Shown piece after piece: positions 37,384 to 45,620 of a DNA stretch of 64,000 nucleotides. Each line of letters begins with the position of its first letter. Positions within the stretch are counted from its first letter, which is position 1. Where the stretch lies: contig JAVEXZ010000009.1 in NCBI GenBank assembly GCA_034003765.1, forward strand, positions 6,869 through 70,868, given 5' to 3'. The position numbers were made by a program, and so were the translations under genes. The DNA is from JAAZGD01 sp034003765. Its GTDB lineage: Bacteria > Bacillota > Clostridia > Peptostreptococcales > Anaerovoracaceae. The notes under the pieces are model-generated. The model was not told the origin of the DNA, did not search any database, and saw nothing but the letters and a program-made list of their open reading frames with translations.

Positions 37384-38642
37384 TGGAGGTCCCTCCTATC
37401 TGGAATATTGCAAGAGATCTCCGCAGCTACCCCCCGGTCTGTAAAGCATCTGACCAGCCGCCTTTGTATTTCGGAATTAACAAAGGGTGTTGTTATTCCA
37501 AGGCTCATAACATCTCCATGGCTTACAAGGCAGATTTGCATCTTCTCGGTGCTAACGGAAACATTAAAGCTCTTTATTTCTCGGGCCATATTTTCTGGTA
37601 GGCTTAGGGCTCCTACATTTGATACTATGGCCGTATATTTTTTCTGGCCTGCTAGGTATGCCATCTTTAAGAAGATATTCTTTATTAAAAGTGGCACAAT
37701 CTTAATAACCGGGTTTTTTTCTATGGCAACAAAATTATTCATCCCAGCATCTAATCTCTCCGGTGTGGTTCTCTCCTTCAACTGTTGGTTAACCCAAGGG
37801 GTTAGTTCCATCAAGGAAACTGCCTCCTCTTGTGGATTCCAGGGAATCAAAATCGTATTGAAAAAATTTCTCAGAGAATCCGAGGCATAATACTTTCTGA
37901 GGTTCACAGGAATACTCAGAACTATTGGCCGCTTCTTTTTTCGCCTAGGCAATTCTTCCCAGATTGACTTCAAAAAACAAGCAGAAATAAAGGATGTAAT
38001 GGTTCCCTGGTGTTCTTTGGCAAGGGCAACCATATCTTGAGTTGGTAGGTGAATTTGGATTAATTTTAGGTGATTTTGAGCATAACGAAAACCTCTAAGC
38101 CTTAGCGCTTTTGGCTTCTTTTCTTTCTTTGTTCTGGCGCCGCTACCATGCCTCAAAAAGCTGTCATCCCTTCCAGCGCTTAAAGATTCTGGCAGGGTAA
38201 TCGATTCTTGAAAATCTTTTTGGGGGAGGCCTAAGTCCAAGGCCAAATACCGTAACAAAAGAGCTTCAAAAAAAGAAATTGTGCCCGCCCCATCGGACAG
38301 CACATGAAAAACCTCAAGGTTAATGGTTTGCCTAAAATAGGTTACGTTAAATAGGAGGTTCCTTTTATGTTTTCGATAAATGGGGCCACAAACTGGCTGG
38401 TTCTCTTCTCGAACTTGAGGCTTTAGATCCGTTTCCTCAAGGTAGTTCCAGAAAAATCCCTGTTTCATTATGTACCTATAAGCCTCAAAATCCTCAATAG
38501 TTTCGTCTAGGGCCTCTTGTAATTGGTCCTTATCAATAAAGTCTTTTAACTCTGCAGAAAATCTGAAAACCTGAGTCTCTGACCTATGGGTAGCAGCAGA
38601 AAATAATATTGCCGCATTGTCTAGCTTATGCCAGCTTTTAAT
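37380..38642 (-). CDS. condensation/alcohol-acetyltransferase-like acyltransferase, apparently starting at ATT
   Basis: A protein of about 420 residues in the CoA-dependent acyltransferase / condensation superfamily. The HxxxDG active-site motif is altered to FHVLSDGAGTISFFEALL, keeping His and Asp. The first ATG in frame (38468) comes 58 codons too late: the frame is open upstream and encodes KSWHKLDNAAILFSAATHR, the expected domain start. No ATG, GTG or TTG occurs there. The best start is ATT at 38642, with AGGGGG 9 bases upstream overlapping the previous gene's stop. Substrate unknown; neighbours are a hydrolase and a membrane protein. Confidence 0.75.
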   Translation of the reverse strand: MKSWHKLDNAAILFSAATHRSETQVFRFSAELKDFIDKDQLQEALDETIEDFEAYRYIMKQGFFWNYLEETDLKPQVREENQPVCGPIYRKHKRNLLFNVTYFRQTINLEVFHVLSDGAGTISFFEALLLRYLALDLGLPQKDFQESITLPESLSAGRDDSFLRHGSGARTKKEKKPKALRLRGFRYAQNHLKLIQIHLPTQDMVALAKEHQGTITSFISACFLKSIWEELPRRKKKRPIVLSIPVNLRKYYASDSLRNFFNTILIPWNPQEEAVSLMELTPWVNQQLKERTTPERLDAGMNNFVAIEKNPVIKIVPLLIKNIFLKMAYLAGQKKYTAIVSNVGALSLPENMAREIKSFNVSVSTEKMQICLVSHGDVMSLGITTPFVNSEIQRRLVRCFTDRGVAAEISCNIPDRRDLQ

Positions 38643-38655
38643 GACAGTGTTCCCC

Positions 38656-39576
38656 CTATTCTAAAAAGTCTATAATAGCCTCTATGGTGCGCTTTACGTG
38701 AACAAATCTAATTGGCAAATTGAAATAGCCATGAAGAGCATTTTTCATAAGGATACTAGTAACATTATTTCCAAATTCCATTAACTTATCCCCATAGGCT
38801 TGTCCCTCATCTCGCAAGGGGTCGTGCTCTGCAGTAATGAGAAGTGTATCTGGTTGCCCAGACAAGTCCTCTGCCAAAAGAGGGGCGAAGTAGGGGCTGA
38901 AAAAGTCTTTTTGATCCTCAATATATAAGTCAATATAATCACAAATTCTTTGAGATGTCAAAAGGTAGCCTTCTCCTTTTTCTTTGATTGATGGGAAGGG
39001 TGAATGCTCGTCATGATAGTTATATGTGGCAGGATATAGGAGTATTTGCTTGGCAACAGAAAAGTCTCCCCTATCTCTGGCAAGAAGACTTACAGCAGCA
39101 GCTATATTAGCCCCAGCGCTGTCTCCCATAAGTACGATTTCCTTATTTTTTTTATTTTTCCTGGCATACTGGTGGTGAAGGGTTTTTGTAACCTCATAGC
39201 AATCCAACAAGCCTTCAGGAAAAGGAAACTCTGGTGCTAGCCTATAATCTACAGAAAGAACCTGTCTCCCTGTATCGTTGGCTAGCATGGCGCAAGTTCT
39301 GGTGTAGGTGTTGATGTTTCCATGAACCCATCCACCCCCATGAAAAAATAGAATTCTTTGATCCCCTAGTAAACGCTTGGGTTCAAAGATTCTCACAGGA
39401 ATAGAATGATTCTCCAAAACGATATCGTCATCCCAAACATTATATAGCTCTCTGGTTCCTCTTGGAGGGTTAATCCATTCTCGGATTTTTCGGCTAGTCT
39501 CATATTGGGTTTTTATATCCAGCTCCCCGTAGGAGATTGCCCTTAGGGCGGCCTTCATATATTTGTTTATGGCCAT
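38656..39576 (-). CDS. alpha/beta hydrolase, hormone-sensitive-lipase type
   Basis: A 306-residue esterase/lipase-like enzyme. The oxyanion motif HGGGWVHGN lies near residue 78, the nucleophile Ser in MGDSAGANIAA near residue 152, the acid in AEHDPLRDEG near residue 250, and the catalytic His in NALHGYFNLP near residue 283. Membrane segments and a signal peptide are absent. It lies 13 bases upstream of the acyltransferase start; the pair suggests making and breaking an ester or acyl product, which is inference. Confidence 0.88.
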   Translation of the reverse strand: MAINKYMKAALRAISYGELDIKTQYETSRKIREWINPPRGTRELYNVWDDDIVLENHSIPVRIFEPKRLLGDQRILFFHGGGWVHGNINTYTRTCAMLANDTGRQVLSVDYRLAPEFPFPEGLLDCYEVTKTLHHQYARKNKKNKEIVLMGDSAGANIAAAVSLLARDRGDFSVAKQILLYPATYNYHDEHSPFPSIKEKGEGYLLTSQRICDYIDLYIEDQKDFFSPYFAPLLAEDLSGQPDTLLITAEHDPLRDEGQAYGDKLMEFGNNVTSILMKNALHGYFNLPIRFVHVKRTIEAIIDFLE

Positions 39577-39644
39577 GTCAGGTTCTCATTTCTCCCAAGC
39601 TTTTTATATCCACGACTAACTCCACTACGAAGGCTTTGTCCTTA

Positions 39645-41048
39645 CTATATTTCTATGATTCTCTGAGCCAGCCTTTCAGCATCACTTGGGCTGTGGGTAA
39701 CCATAAGAACAGTTTTGTCCTTGGTATAATACTTCCAGCTTCCTTCAATAATACGGTCCTTAAGTGCCTTATCTAGGCCCTTAAAGGGCTCATCTAAAAG
39801 CAGCAAGCCTGCAGGATATACAAAGGACCTTGCCATGGAAACCCGGCGGTTCATTCCCCCTGATAATTGCTGGGGCAATTTGTCTATATCATCGCTTAGT
39901 TCCATTCTTTCAAGGGCTTCCCGAATCATAGAGTCAGCTTCTGCGAATTCCACTTTACCCTTTAATACAATGGCTAGGTTATCATAAAGATTAAGCCAGG
40001 GAAGTAGTCGGTCCTCTTGAAATAGATAGGAAACTCTCTCGCAGCCTAGTTGGATTTTCCCGCGGTCTGCATCTTCTAGTCCAGAAATTATTCTTAAAAG
40101 TGTGGTTTTACCTTTTCCTGAAGGGCCCATTACTGCAGTTACTTGGCCAGGTTCAATGGTAATCTCATAGCCCGAGAAAACCTGCTTTTTCCCAAAACAC
40201 TTGTCCATTCCCTCCACGCAAATACAGGAAGTAGAATCCATGGCAGGGATTTCTAGGTCGTGGTCTTTTTTCATGACCTTAGAACCATGATATTCCTTCC
40301 ATTTTATTTTGTCCAAAAGAAAGTGAATTAACTGCTCAAAGGCATAAGCCAAACCCACAATAGCCAATATCCAGGCAAAAAGTTCAGCTGTTTCAAAGTA
40401 GACCTTGGCATTTAGGAGATTATAGCCCATGGAGAACTTGGGTACAGATAAAACTTCTGCGGCAACAACAGATTTCCAGCTTAAGCCTGCTATTAAGTTT
40501 AGAGATGCTTTTATTTCTGGTTCTATGGAAGGCAAATAAATCCACCTAAATTGAGTTTTGGGGGATAAATCAAAAATATGTGCCATTTCCAAGTGTTCAC
40601 GGCTAATGCTGTCTAAGCCAGACAGTAAATTAACATGGGCAACAGGAAAGCACATTAAAAAACAAACAAATATAGGGACGTCCCCCGATTTTAGTAGAAG
40701 CAAGGCATATATTATAACCGCCATTACAGGAGTTGACTTTAAAAAATTAACTGGCAGGGTAATTACCTGCCGAAATAAGGCGTACCTATAAGAGAGGATG
40801 GAAGTAAGGACTCCCACAAGAAATGAAAGGAGGATTCCAAGAATACAACGATAAAATGTTGCTAACACGTTATAGTAAAATGCTTTTGTAACAATTAAAA
40901 CACCCAGACTCTCAATTGCCGCCAAGGGTGAAGGAAGGATAAGGGGCATGGCCACAACCATTGCCCCTAGCTGCCATAGCAAAATCCAAAATAGGGCTAT
41001 AGCAAGTCCTTTCCATTTTAAGTTTTTACCAGTTTTTATTTTGATCAT
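39645..41048 (-). CDS. fused ABC transporter permease and ATPase, nitrate/sulfonate/thiamine-precursor type
   Basis: A 467-residue single-chain transporter. Residues 1 to about 245 form a SsuC/TauC-type permease with about six helices and a coupling loop near ISREHLEMAHIFDLSP. Residues about 275-467 form the ATPase: Walker A VMGPSGKGKTTLLRI, Q-loop YLFQEDRLLPW, signature LSGGMNRRVSMARSF, Walker B GLLLLDEPFKGLD and the switch His in MVTHSPSDAE. Permease and ATPase are normally separate genes, so the fusion is unusual. It works with the lipoprotein encoded upstream. Confidence 0.9.
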   Translation of the reverse strand: MIKIKTGKNLKWKGLAIALFWILLWQLGAMVVAMPLILPSPLAAIESLGVLIVTKAFYYNVLATFYRCILGILLSFLVGVLTSILSYRYALFRQVITLPVNFLKSTPVMAVIIYALLLLKSGDVPIFVCFLMCFPVAHVNLLSGLDSISREHLEMAHIFDLSPKTQFRWIYLPSIEPEIKASLNLIAGLSWKSVVAAEVLSVPKFSMGYNLLNAKVYFETAELFAWILAIVGLAYAFEQLIHFLLDKIKWKEYHGSKVMKKDHDLEIPAMDSTSCICVEGMDKCFGKKQVFSGYEITIEPGQVTAVMGPSGKGKTTLLRIISGLEDADRGKIQLGCERVSYLFQEDRLLPWLNLYDNLAIVLKGKVEFAEADSMIREALERMELSDDIDKLPQQLSGGMNRRVSMARSFVYPAGLLLLDEPFKGLDKALKDRIIEGSWKYYTKDKTVLMVTHSPSDAERLAQRIIEI

Positions 41049-41215
41049 AGTCTCATATTAGTGGTGCTTGTTCGCACCTTTTTATAACAGCCCTTGAATG
41101 GAGATTTTTGTAAGGTGCCTGTCTGCAAATTTTATCTCCATATGGGGCTTGGGGTTTTTATACCGGTACTGGTCTCCACCATTTTTATACCAGCCCTTAC
41201 CTATACTTGTATATC
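41049..41215. repeat. degenerate repeats between the ABC and lipoprotein genes
   Basis: Three imperfect copies of a TTTTTATACCAGCCCTTAC-like block lie near 41079, 41155 and 41184. No gene or terminator was recognised. Confidence 0.4.
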
Positions 41216-42190
41216 CTAGTAGTAAAAATTATCATCAGGCATGGAGCCACCTAGTGAAGCAGGATCCATTTTAAATAGAACTTGGAAGTAGGCTTCTAAC
41301 ATAGTCTTTGTTGCCCCAAAGTCTTCTTCATAAAGAACAATATTACTGTTTGGAATAGCCTTTTGTGCAACTATGGGATCTTCGATAAAGCCCCAATCAG
41401 CTATGGCTTGGCCAGCATCTTGGGAAGTATTTACAAAATCAACAGACTTTCTATAGTCAGCAAGGAAAACTGCCATATCGTCTCCTCGTTCTTCAACAAA
41501 GGATTTTTGAGCAATAATAACTCCCATAGGAAGATCTACTCCTGTTACTTCAGCCCAGCTGGCATTTAAGTCTATAGCCACATGAATTGCTTCATTCTTA
41601 GAGCCAACAACTGTTACGAAGGGCTCTGGAAGAAGAGCAAGGGAACCTTCGTTAGCCATACAGCTTGATGCTGCGTCGCTGTGGTTTGCCATCCATTGGA
41701 TGTTAACATCCGTAACTCCAGCCGCATCTAGAAGTTCTTGAAGTATAAATTCTGGGCCTGCACCTTTTCCGCTACCGTAAAGGGTTTTGCCTGCAAGGTC
41801 TTCAACACTTGCAACTGTTTGTGTTCCGTTCTCTACTATATAAAGAACTCCAAGGGTATTAACACTTACTACTACTACAGCACCTTCTGTTTTGTTATAA
41901 AGTACGGAAGCCATATTGGAAGGAAGACAAGCCATATCTAACTCCCCAGTTATTATCTTTCCTGCGATTTCGTCAGGTGCCTGATATGCAGTGATATCAT
42001 ACTTTTCCTTTTGGTCCATCAAAGCAACCATCCCCATCCCTGTTGGACCATTCAGTGTTCCTATTACTATAGGCGCAGAGAAACCTTCAGGTTCTACAGG
42101 TGTAGGCGTATCTTGGGCACAACCTGTAAGCAGGGTCCCCATTACCAAGGTCAAAATCAATACTACCATCAATGTTTTTTTCATTCTCAT
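41216..42190 (-). CDS. ABC transporter substrate-binding lipoprotein (NMT1/THI5-like)
   Basis: A 324-residue lipoprotein. The signal peptide ends at the lipobox LLTGC (Cys near 26). The mature part is a periplasmic-binding-type fold of the NMT1/SsuA group (GTLNGPTGMGMVALM; EIAGKIITGELDMACLPSN). Members bind thiamine pyrimidine precursors, alkanesulfonates, nitrate or riboflavin precursors; the ligand is not set by sequence. An AAGGAG site precedes the ATG. It lies between the TM1266-like gene and the fused ABC gene. Confidence 0.88.
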   Translation of the reverse strand: MRMKKTLMVVLILTLVMGTLLTGCAQDTPTPVEPEGFSAPIVIGTLNGPTGMGMVALMDQKEKYDITAYQAPDEIAGKIITGELDMACLPSNMASVLYNKTEGAVVVVSVNTLGVLYIVENGTQTVASVEDLAGKTLYGSGKGAGPEFILQELLDAAGVTDVNIQWMANHSDAASSCMANEGSLALLPEPFVTVVGSKNEAIHVAIDLNASWAEVTGVDLPMGVIIAQKSFVEERGDDMAVFLADYRKSVDFVNTSQDAGQAIADWGFIEDPIVAQKAIPNSNIVLYEEDFGATKTMLEAYFQVLFKMDPASLGGSMPDDNFYY

Positions 42191-42218
42191 TTTTTAAGCT
42201 CCTTCTTTCTTTTACTTT

Positions 42219-42464
42219 CTATGCTTTAGAATAAATTGTTTTAGTCTGGACTCCCTTAAGTGCTCCTATCTTCCCAGATAAGGCACTAATAATATCCTGG
42301 GGTGCATCCATGACCACGCTAATAACGGAAATGCTTTTTTTTTCATAGGGGACACCCATCCTGCCAATAATATAAGCACCGTACTGGGTGAGTAGGTGAT
42401 TCATAGCATCAACAGCATCTGGGTTTTCTAGAATTATGCCAATTACAGCAACTCTTGTATCCAT
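42219..42464 (-). CDS. TM1266-family small protein ('iron-only hydrogenase system regulator')
   Basis: An 81-residue ACT-like/NikR-C-like protein: MDTRVAVIGIILENPDAV, then YIIGRMGVPYE and a C-terminal GVQTKTIYSK. The start has GGAGG 7 bases upstream; the longer frame runs back into the leader terminator. Despite the family name no hydrogenase genes are nearby. It is first in the transporter operon, so it may serve that pathway. The annotation is by family resemblance only. Confidence 0.8.
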   Translation of the reverse strand: MDTRVAVIGIILENPDAVDAMNHLLTQYGAYIIGRMGVPYEKKSISVISVVMDAPQDIISALSGKIGALKGVQTKTIYSKA

Positions 42465-42580
42465 ATTTAATCCTCCGATAAAAAAAGCACCCTCGTATTG
42501 CGAAGGCGCCAAATAAATTAACATTTTGCGGTGCCTTCCCCCTCAGTTAACCTTCGGGTCTCAGTACATTTATATTTTAC
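42465..42580 (-). promoter_or_regulatory. conditional-terminator leader (riboswitch candidate) of the TM1266-transporter operon
   Basis: Within a leader of about 115 bases, GCGCCTTCG-caata-CGAGGGTGC followed by T7 (42480-42509) is a strong terminator. An upstream GAAGGCACC (42530-42538) can instead pair with GGCGCCTTC (42502-42510), excluding the terminator. A conserved-looking CTGAGACCCGAAGG block precedes it. The architecture is that of a small attenuating riboswitch. With an NMT1/THI5-type transporter downstream, a thiamine-precursor (HMP-PP/thiS-motif) RNA is a reasonable guess, not an identification. Confidence 0.55.
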
Positions 42581-42586
42581 CACCTC

Positions 42587-42615
42587 TTTTTACCAATAGC
42601 AAGAGATATTGTCAA
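42587..42615 (-). promoter_or_regulatory. promoter of the TM1266-transporter operon
   Basis: Minus strand: TTGACA (42610-42615), 17-base spacer, TAAAAA (42587-42592) preceded by TGG. It places the transcript start near 42580, just before the leader hairpins. Confidence 0.6.
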
Positions 42616-42629
42616 TTTTTTATCATACC

Positions 42630-42825
42630 AGCTGACCCAGCGACCCAGCGACATACACGCCGACCCAGCGACCCAGCGACCCAGTGACATCCACGCCGAC
42701 CCAGTGACATCCACGCCGACCCAGCGACCCAGTGACACCCCCGTCGACCTAGCGATACAGCGCCATACATGCTGACCCAGCGACCCAGTGACCCAGTGAC
42801 ATCCACGCCGACCCAGAGCCACTAC
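42630..42825. repeat. composite tandem array of 8-bp GACCCAGC units with GACATCCACGCC blocks
   Basis: Runs of one to three GACCCAG(C/T) octamers alternate with GACATCCACGCC or close variants. This array is far richer in G+C than its surroundings. It separates the divergent TM1266 operon and phzF. Long open frames on the minus strand here (SLGRWVAGSA-type repeats) are by-products of the repeat. Confidence 0.9.
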
Positions 42826-42964
42826 TAACCAATAATATCCATATAACTTCCTATTGCTTACTCTAGGCCCGCAAGTTAAAATGAAAGTGAGATAAGAAGA
42901 GACATAAGATCTTCGAAAGATTTCGACTTAAATTCGACTTAAAGATAAAGGAGAGGAGACCCCC

Positions 42965-43939
42965 ATGGTTTTTTATATTGTACATGCCTTCACGGAACGC
43001 CTCTTTGGAGGGAATCCTGCAGGAGTTGTTATCCTGGAAAATGATCAGGATTTTCCAGATTCTGAAGTCTGCCGTAAGGTAGCTGCAGAGCTTCGTTATT
43101 CAGAAACAGTATTTATCAAACCTTACCAGTCCCGGCCTGGCCACTTTTATTTTCGCTACTTCACCCCAGCAGAAGAAGTTCAGCTCTGTGGTCATGCTAC
43201 TATAGGTGCCTTCGTAGCCTTGGCCCAAGAAGGCCTTGTGGAAAACAATGGAGACTATACCATTGAAACCCTAAGCGGCCTTTTGGATATCAAAATGTTA
43301 GATGGATTTGTCCGGATGGCTATGGGAAGTCCTAAGGTCTTAGCCCCTGACTTTTCCCAAGATCAAATAGATGAAATCTACAAAATAATGGGAAGTGATA
43401 GCCAAGATGAGACCCTAAGCCCACAAATAATCTCAACGGGATTACCAGATATAATCTTGCCTCTAAATTCCCAGAAAAAACTCCATGGGTTAAGACCCGA
43501 TTTCAAGGCCCTGACAAAATTATCAGAGACCTACAATGTTACTGGCGTTCACGCCTTTACCCTTGAAGGAGATGATGCCACAGCCCATACAAGGAACTTT
43601 GCCCCTCTCTTTGATATTGACGAAGAAGCAGCCACTGGAACAGCTAGTGGCGCCCTTACATTTTATTTATATAATAAGGGGATTATTGGCAATGGTGCAG
43701 AGTGTATCTTCATTCAAGGAGAAGCTATGGACCGTCCATCAACCATAAGGACCAGTATCCATGATGCAAGATTTGATAGGAGTTCAACTGAAGACTCTCA
43801 CATTAATTCCAAGGATATATCTGATGGCAGAACAAAGGATGTCTCCCATGGCAGCTTAGAGAATGAAGGACAAATTAAAATAGATGTAGGAGGTAGTGCA
43901 GTTGTTTTGGCCACGGGTAAAATCAATATTCCTCAATAA
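42965..43939 (+). CDS. PhzF-family isomerase-like protein
   Basis: A 324-residue protein of the PhzF/diaminopimelate-epimerase fold. The N-terminal half has HAFTERLFGGNPAGVV, the catalytic Glu in LRYSETVFI, and LCGHATIGAF; the C-terminal half has the matching EEAATGTASGAL loop. A hydrophilic insert near residues 275-300 is unusual. GGAGAGGAG precedes the ATG. The substrate is unknown. Its end overlaps the start of the next small gene by 38 bases. Confidence 0.9.
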   Translation: MVFYIVHAFTERLFGGNPAGVVILENDQDFPDSEVCRKVAAELRYSETVFIKPYQSRPGHFYFRYFTPAEEVQLCGHATIGAFVALAQEGLVENNGDYTIETLSGLLDIKMLDGFVRMAMGSPKVLAPDFSQDQIDEIYKIMGSDSQDETLSPQIISTGLPDIILPLNSQKKLHGLRPDFKALTKLSETYNVTGVHAFTLEGDDATAHTRNFAPLFDIDEEAATGTASGALTFYLYNKGIIGNGAECIFIQGEAMDRPSTIRTSIHDARFDRSSTEDSHINSKDISDGRTKDVSHGSLENEGQIKIDVGGSAVVLATGKINIPQ

Positions 43940-44243
43940 TATATCACTTTTTATAGCCATCTTTATATTGGCCTTAGCCTTAGCTATTTATTTCCCTTCT
44001 TTGGGGCAAGAACATAGGCTAACAGAAGGGCGAGATATCCTAGAACAAGAAAGCCTCCAGATTAAGGAAGATTTATCCCAGGCTGTTTTGTTGAGAGATG
44101 AACTCTTAGAAAAAACTAAAGGTTTGGATTCCCAAGTTGAAATTTGGAAGCAGAGAAAGGAAGCCCTAGAAAGCTACTTGCTAGAAAAACCAGAGACTTC
44201 TGAGGAATCAAAGGATACCGTAGAAGGAGAGGACTCCCAATGA
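43902..44243 (+). CDS. small bitopic membrane protein with coiled coil
   Basis: A 113-residue protein with one membrane helix (ISLFIAIFILALALAIYF) near residues 13-30 and a long charged helix likely to form a coiled coil (about residues 40-95). The start is set at TTG 43902, because AGGAGG lies 8 bases upstream; a GTG two codons earlier is too close. The layout resembles FtsL/DivIC-type proteins, but no family is recognised. The deacetylase downstream has the same helix-plus-coiled-coil N-terminus. Confidence 0.65.
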   Translation: MFWPRVKSIFLNNISLFIAIFILALALAIYFPSLGQEHRLTEGRDILEQESLQIKEDLSQAVLLRDELLEKTKGLDSQVEIWKQRKEALESYLLEKPETSEESKDTVEGEDSQ

Positions 44244-44299
44244 TAGGCTTGACTCTTTGAAAACAATTCTCATAGAAGGCAGGATAAATAAAATTAACT

Positions 44300-44491
44300 G
44301 GATATGCTGAATACACTGAATGCATTAATCAAACTGGATACAACGGATACACTGAATGAACTTGATGGACTGGAGGAACTAGACACACTGAACAAACTTG
44401 TGAACTGGATACACCGGATGAACTTGATGAACTGGACACACCGGATGAACTTGATACCCTGGATACATTAGATGAACTAGACAAACTATAA
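44300..44491 (+). repeat. degenerate repeat of CTGGATACACCGGATGAACT-type units
   Basis: Imperfect units of about 12 and 24 bp fill the space before the deacetylase gene. One frame from an ATG at 44306 reads NTLNALIKLDTTDTLNELDG and on for 55 codons; another frame downstream reads LDTPDELDELDTPDELDTLD. The same Leu/Asp repeat therefore appears in two frames. No ribosome binding site is visible, so this is repeat DNA or a broken repeat gene. Confidence 0.7.
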
Positions 44492-44508
44492 CGAAGGAGG
44501 AATAAAAA

Positions 44509-45396
44509 ATGAATAGGCTCCCTGGCCCAAAAGAACTTATCAAGTATATTCCCGCCTTTATAATAATAGGTGCCCTCTTTATATTCTTGCTGGCCCTAGT
44601 TAATTATGCAGGGAACGATGGTTTGAAAAGAGAAATTTCCCAATTGAATCAAGATAAGGAAATCAACCTGATAACTCAAGAAGAGCTAAGTGAAGAGCTT
44701 GTTCATCTTAATGACTTAAACGATTCTCTAACTAAAGTCACCCAAGAGTATTATCAAGCTGCCCGTGCCCTAGAAGAGGAGGTTATACAAGGTAAAAGCC
44801 CCTACCGTATAGCATATCTCACCTTTGACGATGGCCCCTTTTTGAAAACTCAGGACTACCTAGAAGTTTTGAATCGATATGATGTTTTGGGAACATTCTT
44901 TGTCTTAGGCAAGACTGATTTTATAGAGACATACAGGGATATTACAAGACAAGGTCACACAATAGGTAACCACACATACAGCCACAAGATTCGCAAAGGC
45001 CTCTATGACAGCCCAGCCAGCTTTATTGCTGACGTGGATAAGTTGGATTTATTTCTACAAGAAAATGTAGGTGTCAAGTCGCGAGTTTTTAGATTTCCCG
45101 GAGGTTCTAACTCTGCTGGAGGGATAAAAGAAGAGTGCATTGCTGCACTCCATGAGTCAGGATATAAGTATGTTGATTGGAATGCATTAACCCGTGACGC
45201 AGAAGTAAAAGGCCTAACCTTAGAAGGGGCCTATGAAAATTTGATGCCCCGAGCCACCTCTAAATCCATGGCGGTAATCTTGATGCACGACTTTAATAGC
45301 GCTTCTTTGGGAGCCTTACCTACAATTATAGAAGACTTGCAGGCCCAAAACTATGTCCTACTCCCACTCTTTGATAATAGTTTAGCTCTCAGATAA
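44509..45396 (+). CDS. membrane-anchored polysaccharide deacetylase
   Basis: A 295-residue protein with one membrane helix (FIIIGALFIFLLALV, about residues 17-32), a coiled-coil stalk (about 35-90) and a NodB deacetylase domain. The catalytic Asp motif LTFDDGPF lies near residue 105, metal ligands in HTIGNHTYSHKI near 150, RFPGGSNS near 198, and LMHDFNS near 263. Probable substrate is peptidoglycan or another cell-wall glycan outside the membrane. GAAGGAGG precedes the ATG. Confidence 0.93.
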   Translation: MNRLPGPKELIKYIPAFIIIGALFIFLLALVNYAGNDGLKREISQLNQDKEINLITQEELSEELVHLNDLNDSLTKVTQEYYQAARALEEEVIQGKSPYRIAYLTFDDGPFLKTQDYLEVLNRYDVLGTFFVLGKTDFIETYRDITRQGHTIGNHTYSHKIRKGLYDSPASFIADVDKLDLFLQENVGVKSRVFRFPGGSNSAGGIKEECIAALHESGYKYVDWNALTRDAEVKGLTLEGAYENLMPRATSKSMAVILMHDFNSASLGALPTIIEDLQAQNYVLLPLFDNSLALR

Positions 45397-45620
45397 TTTA
45401 CTCCTGAACAACACTAGCGATCAGCTTGGTAAAGCCCCTTGATTAAGTGTTTTTGGCATAATTATAAATTTTTGAAATTTTTGACATCTTTATAAATTTA
45501 CCAATAAAAAGACATCTAATATTATTCTCAATATTTTTTCTGTATTCATCACCTTAATAAGATCTAATACTCAAATATTAATATCTTATTTTTTATTACT
45601 TGCTATCTGTAAGTGGGGTT

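Noticed and set aside
42541..42580. TPP riboswitch in the TM1266 leader, because of CTGAGA
   Set aside because: The second conserved TPP segment (ACCTGAT...GGGTAATGCCAGCG type) is absent and the leader is too short.
42577..42822. Open frames coding SLGRWVAGSA-type repeats
   Set aside because: They exist in more than one frame, only because the 8-bp repeat lacks stops; no ribosome binding site or family match.
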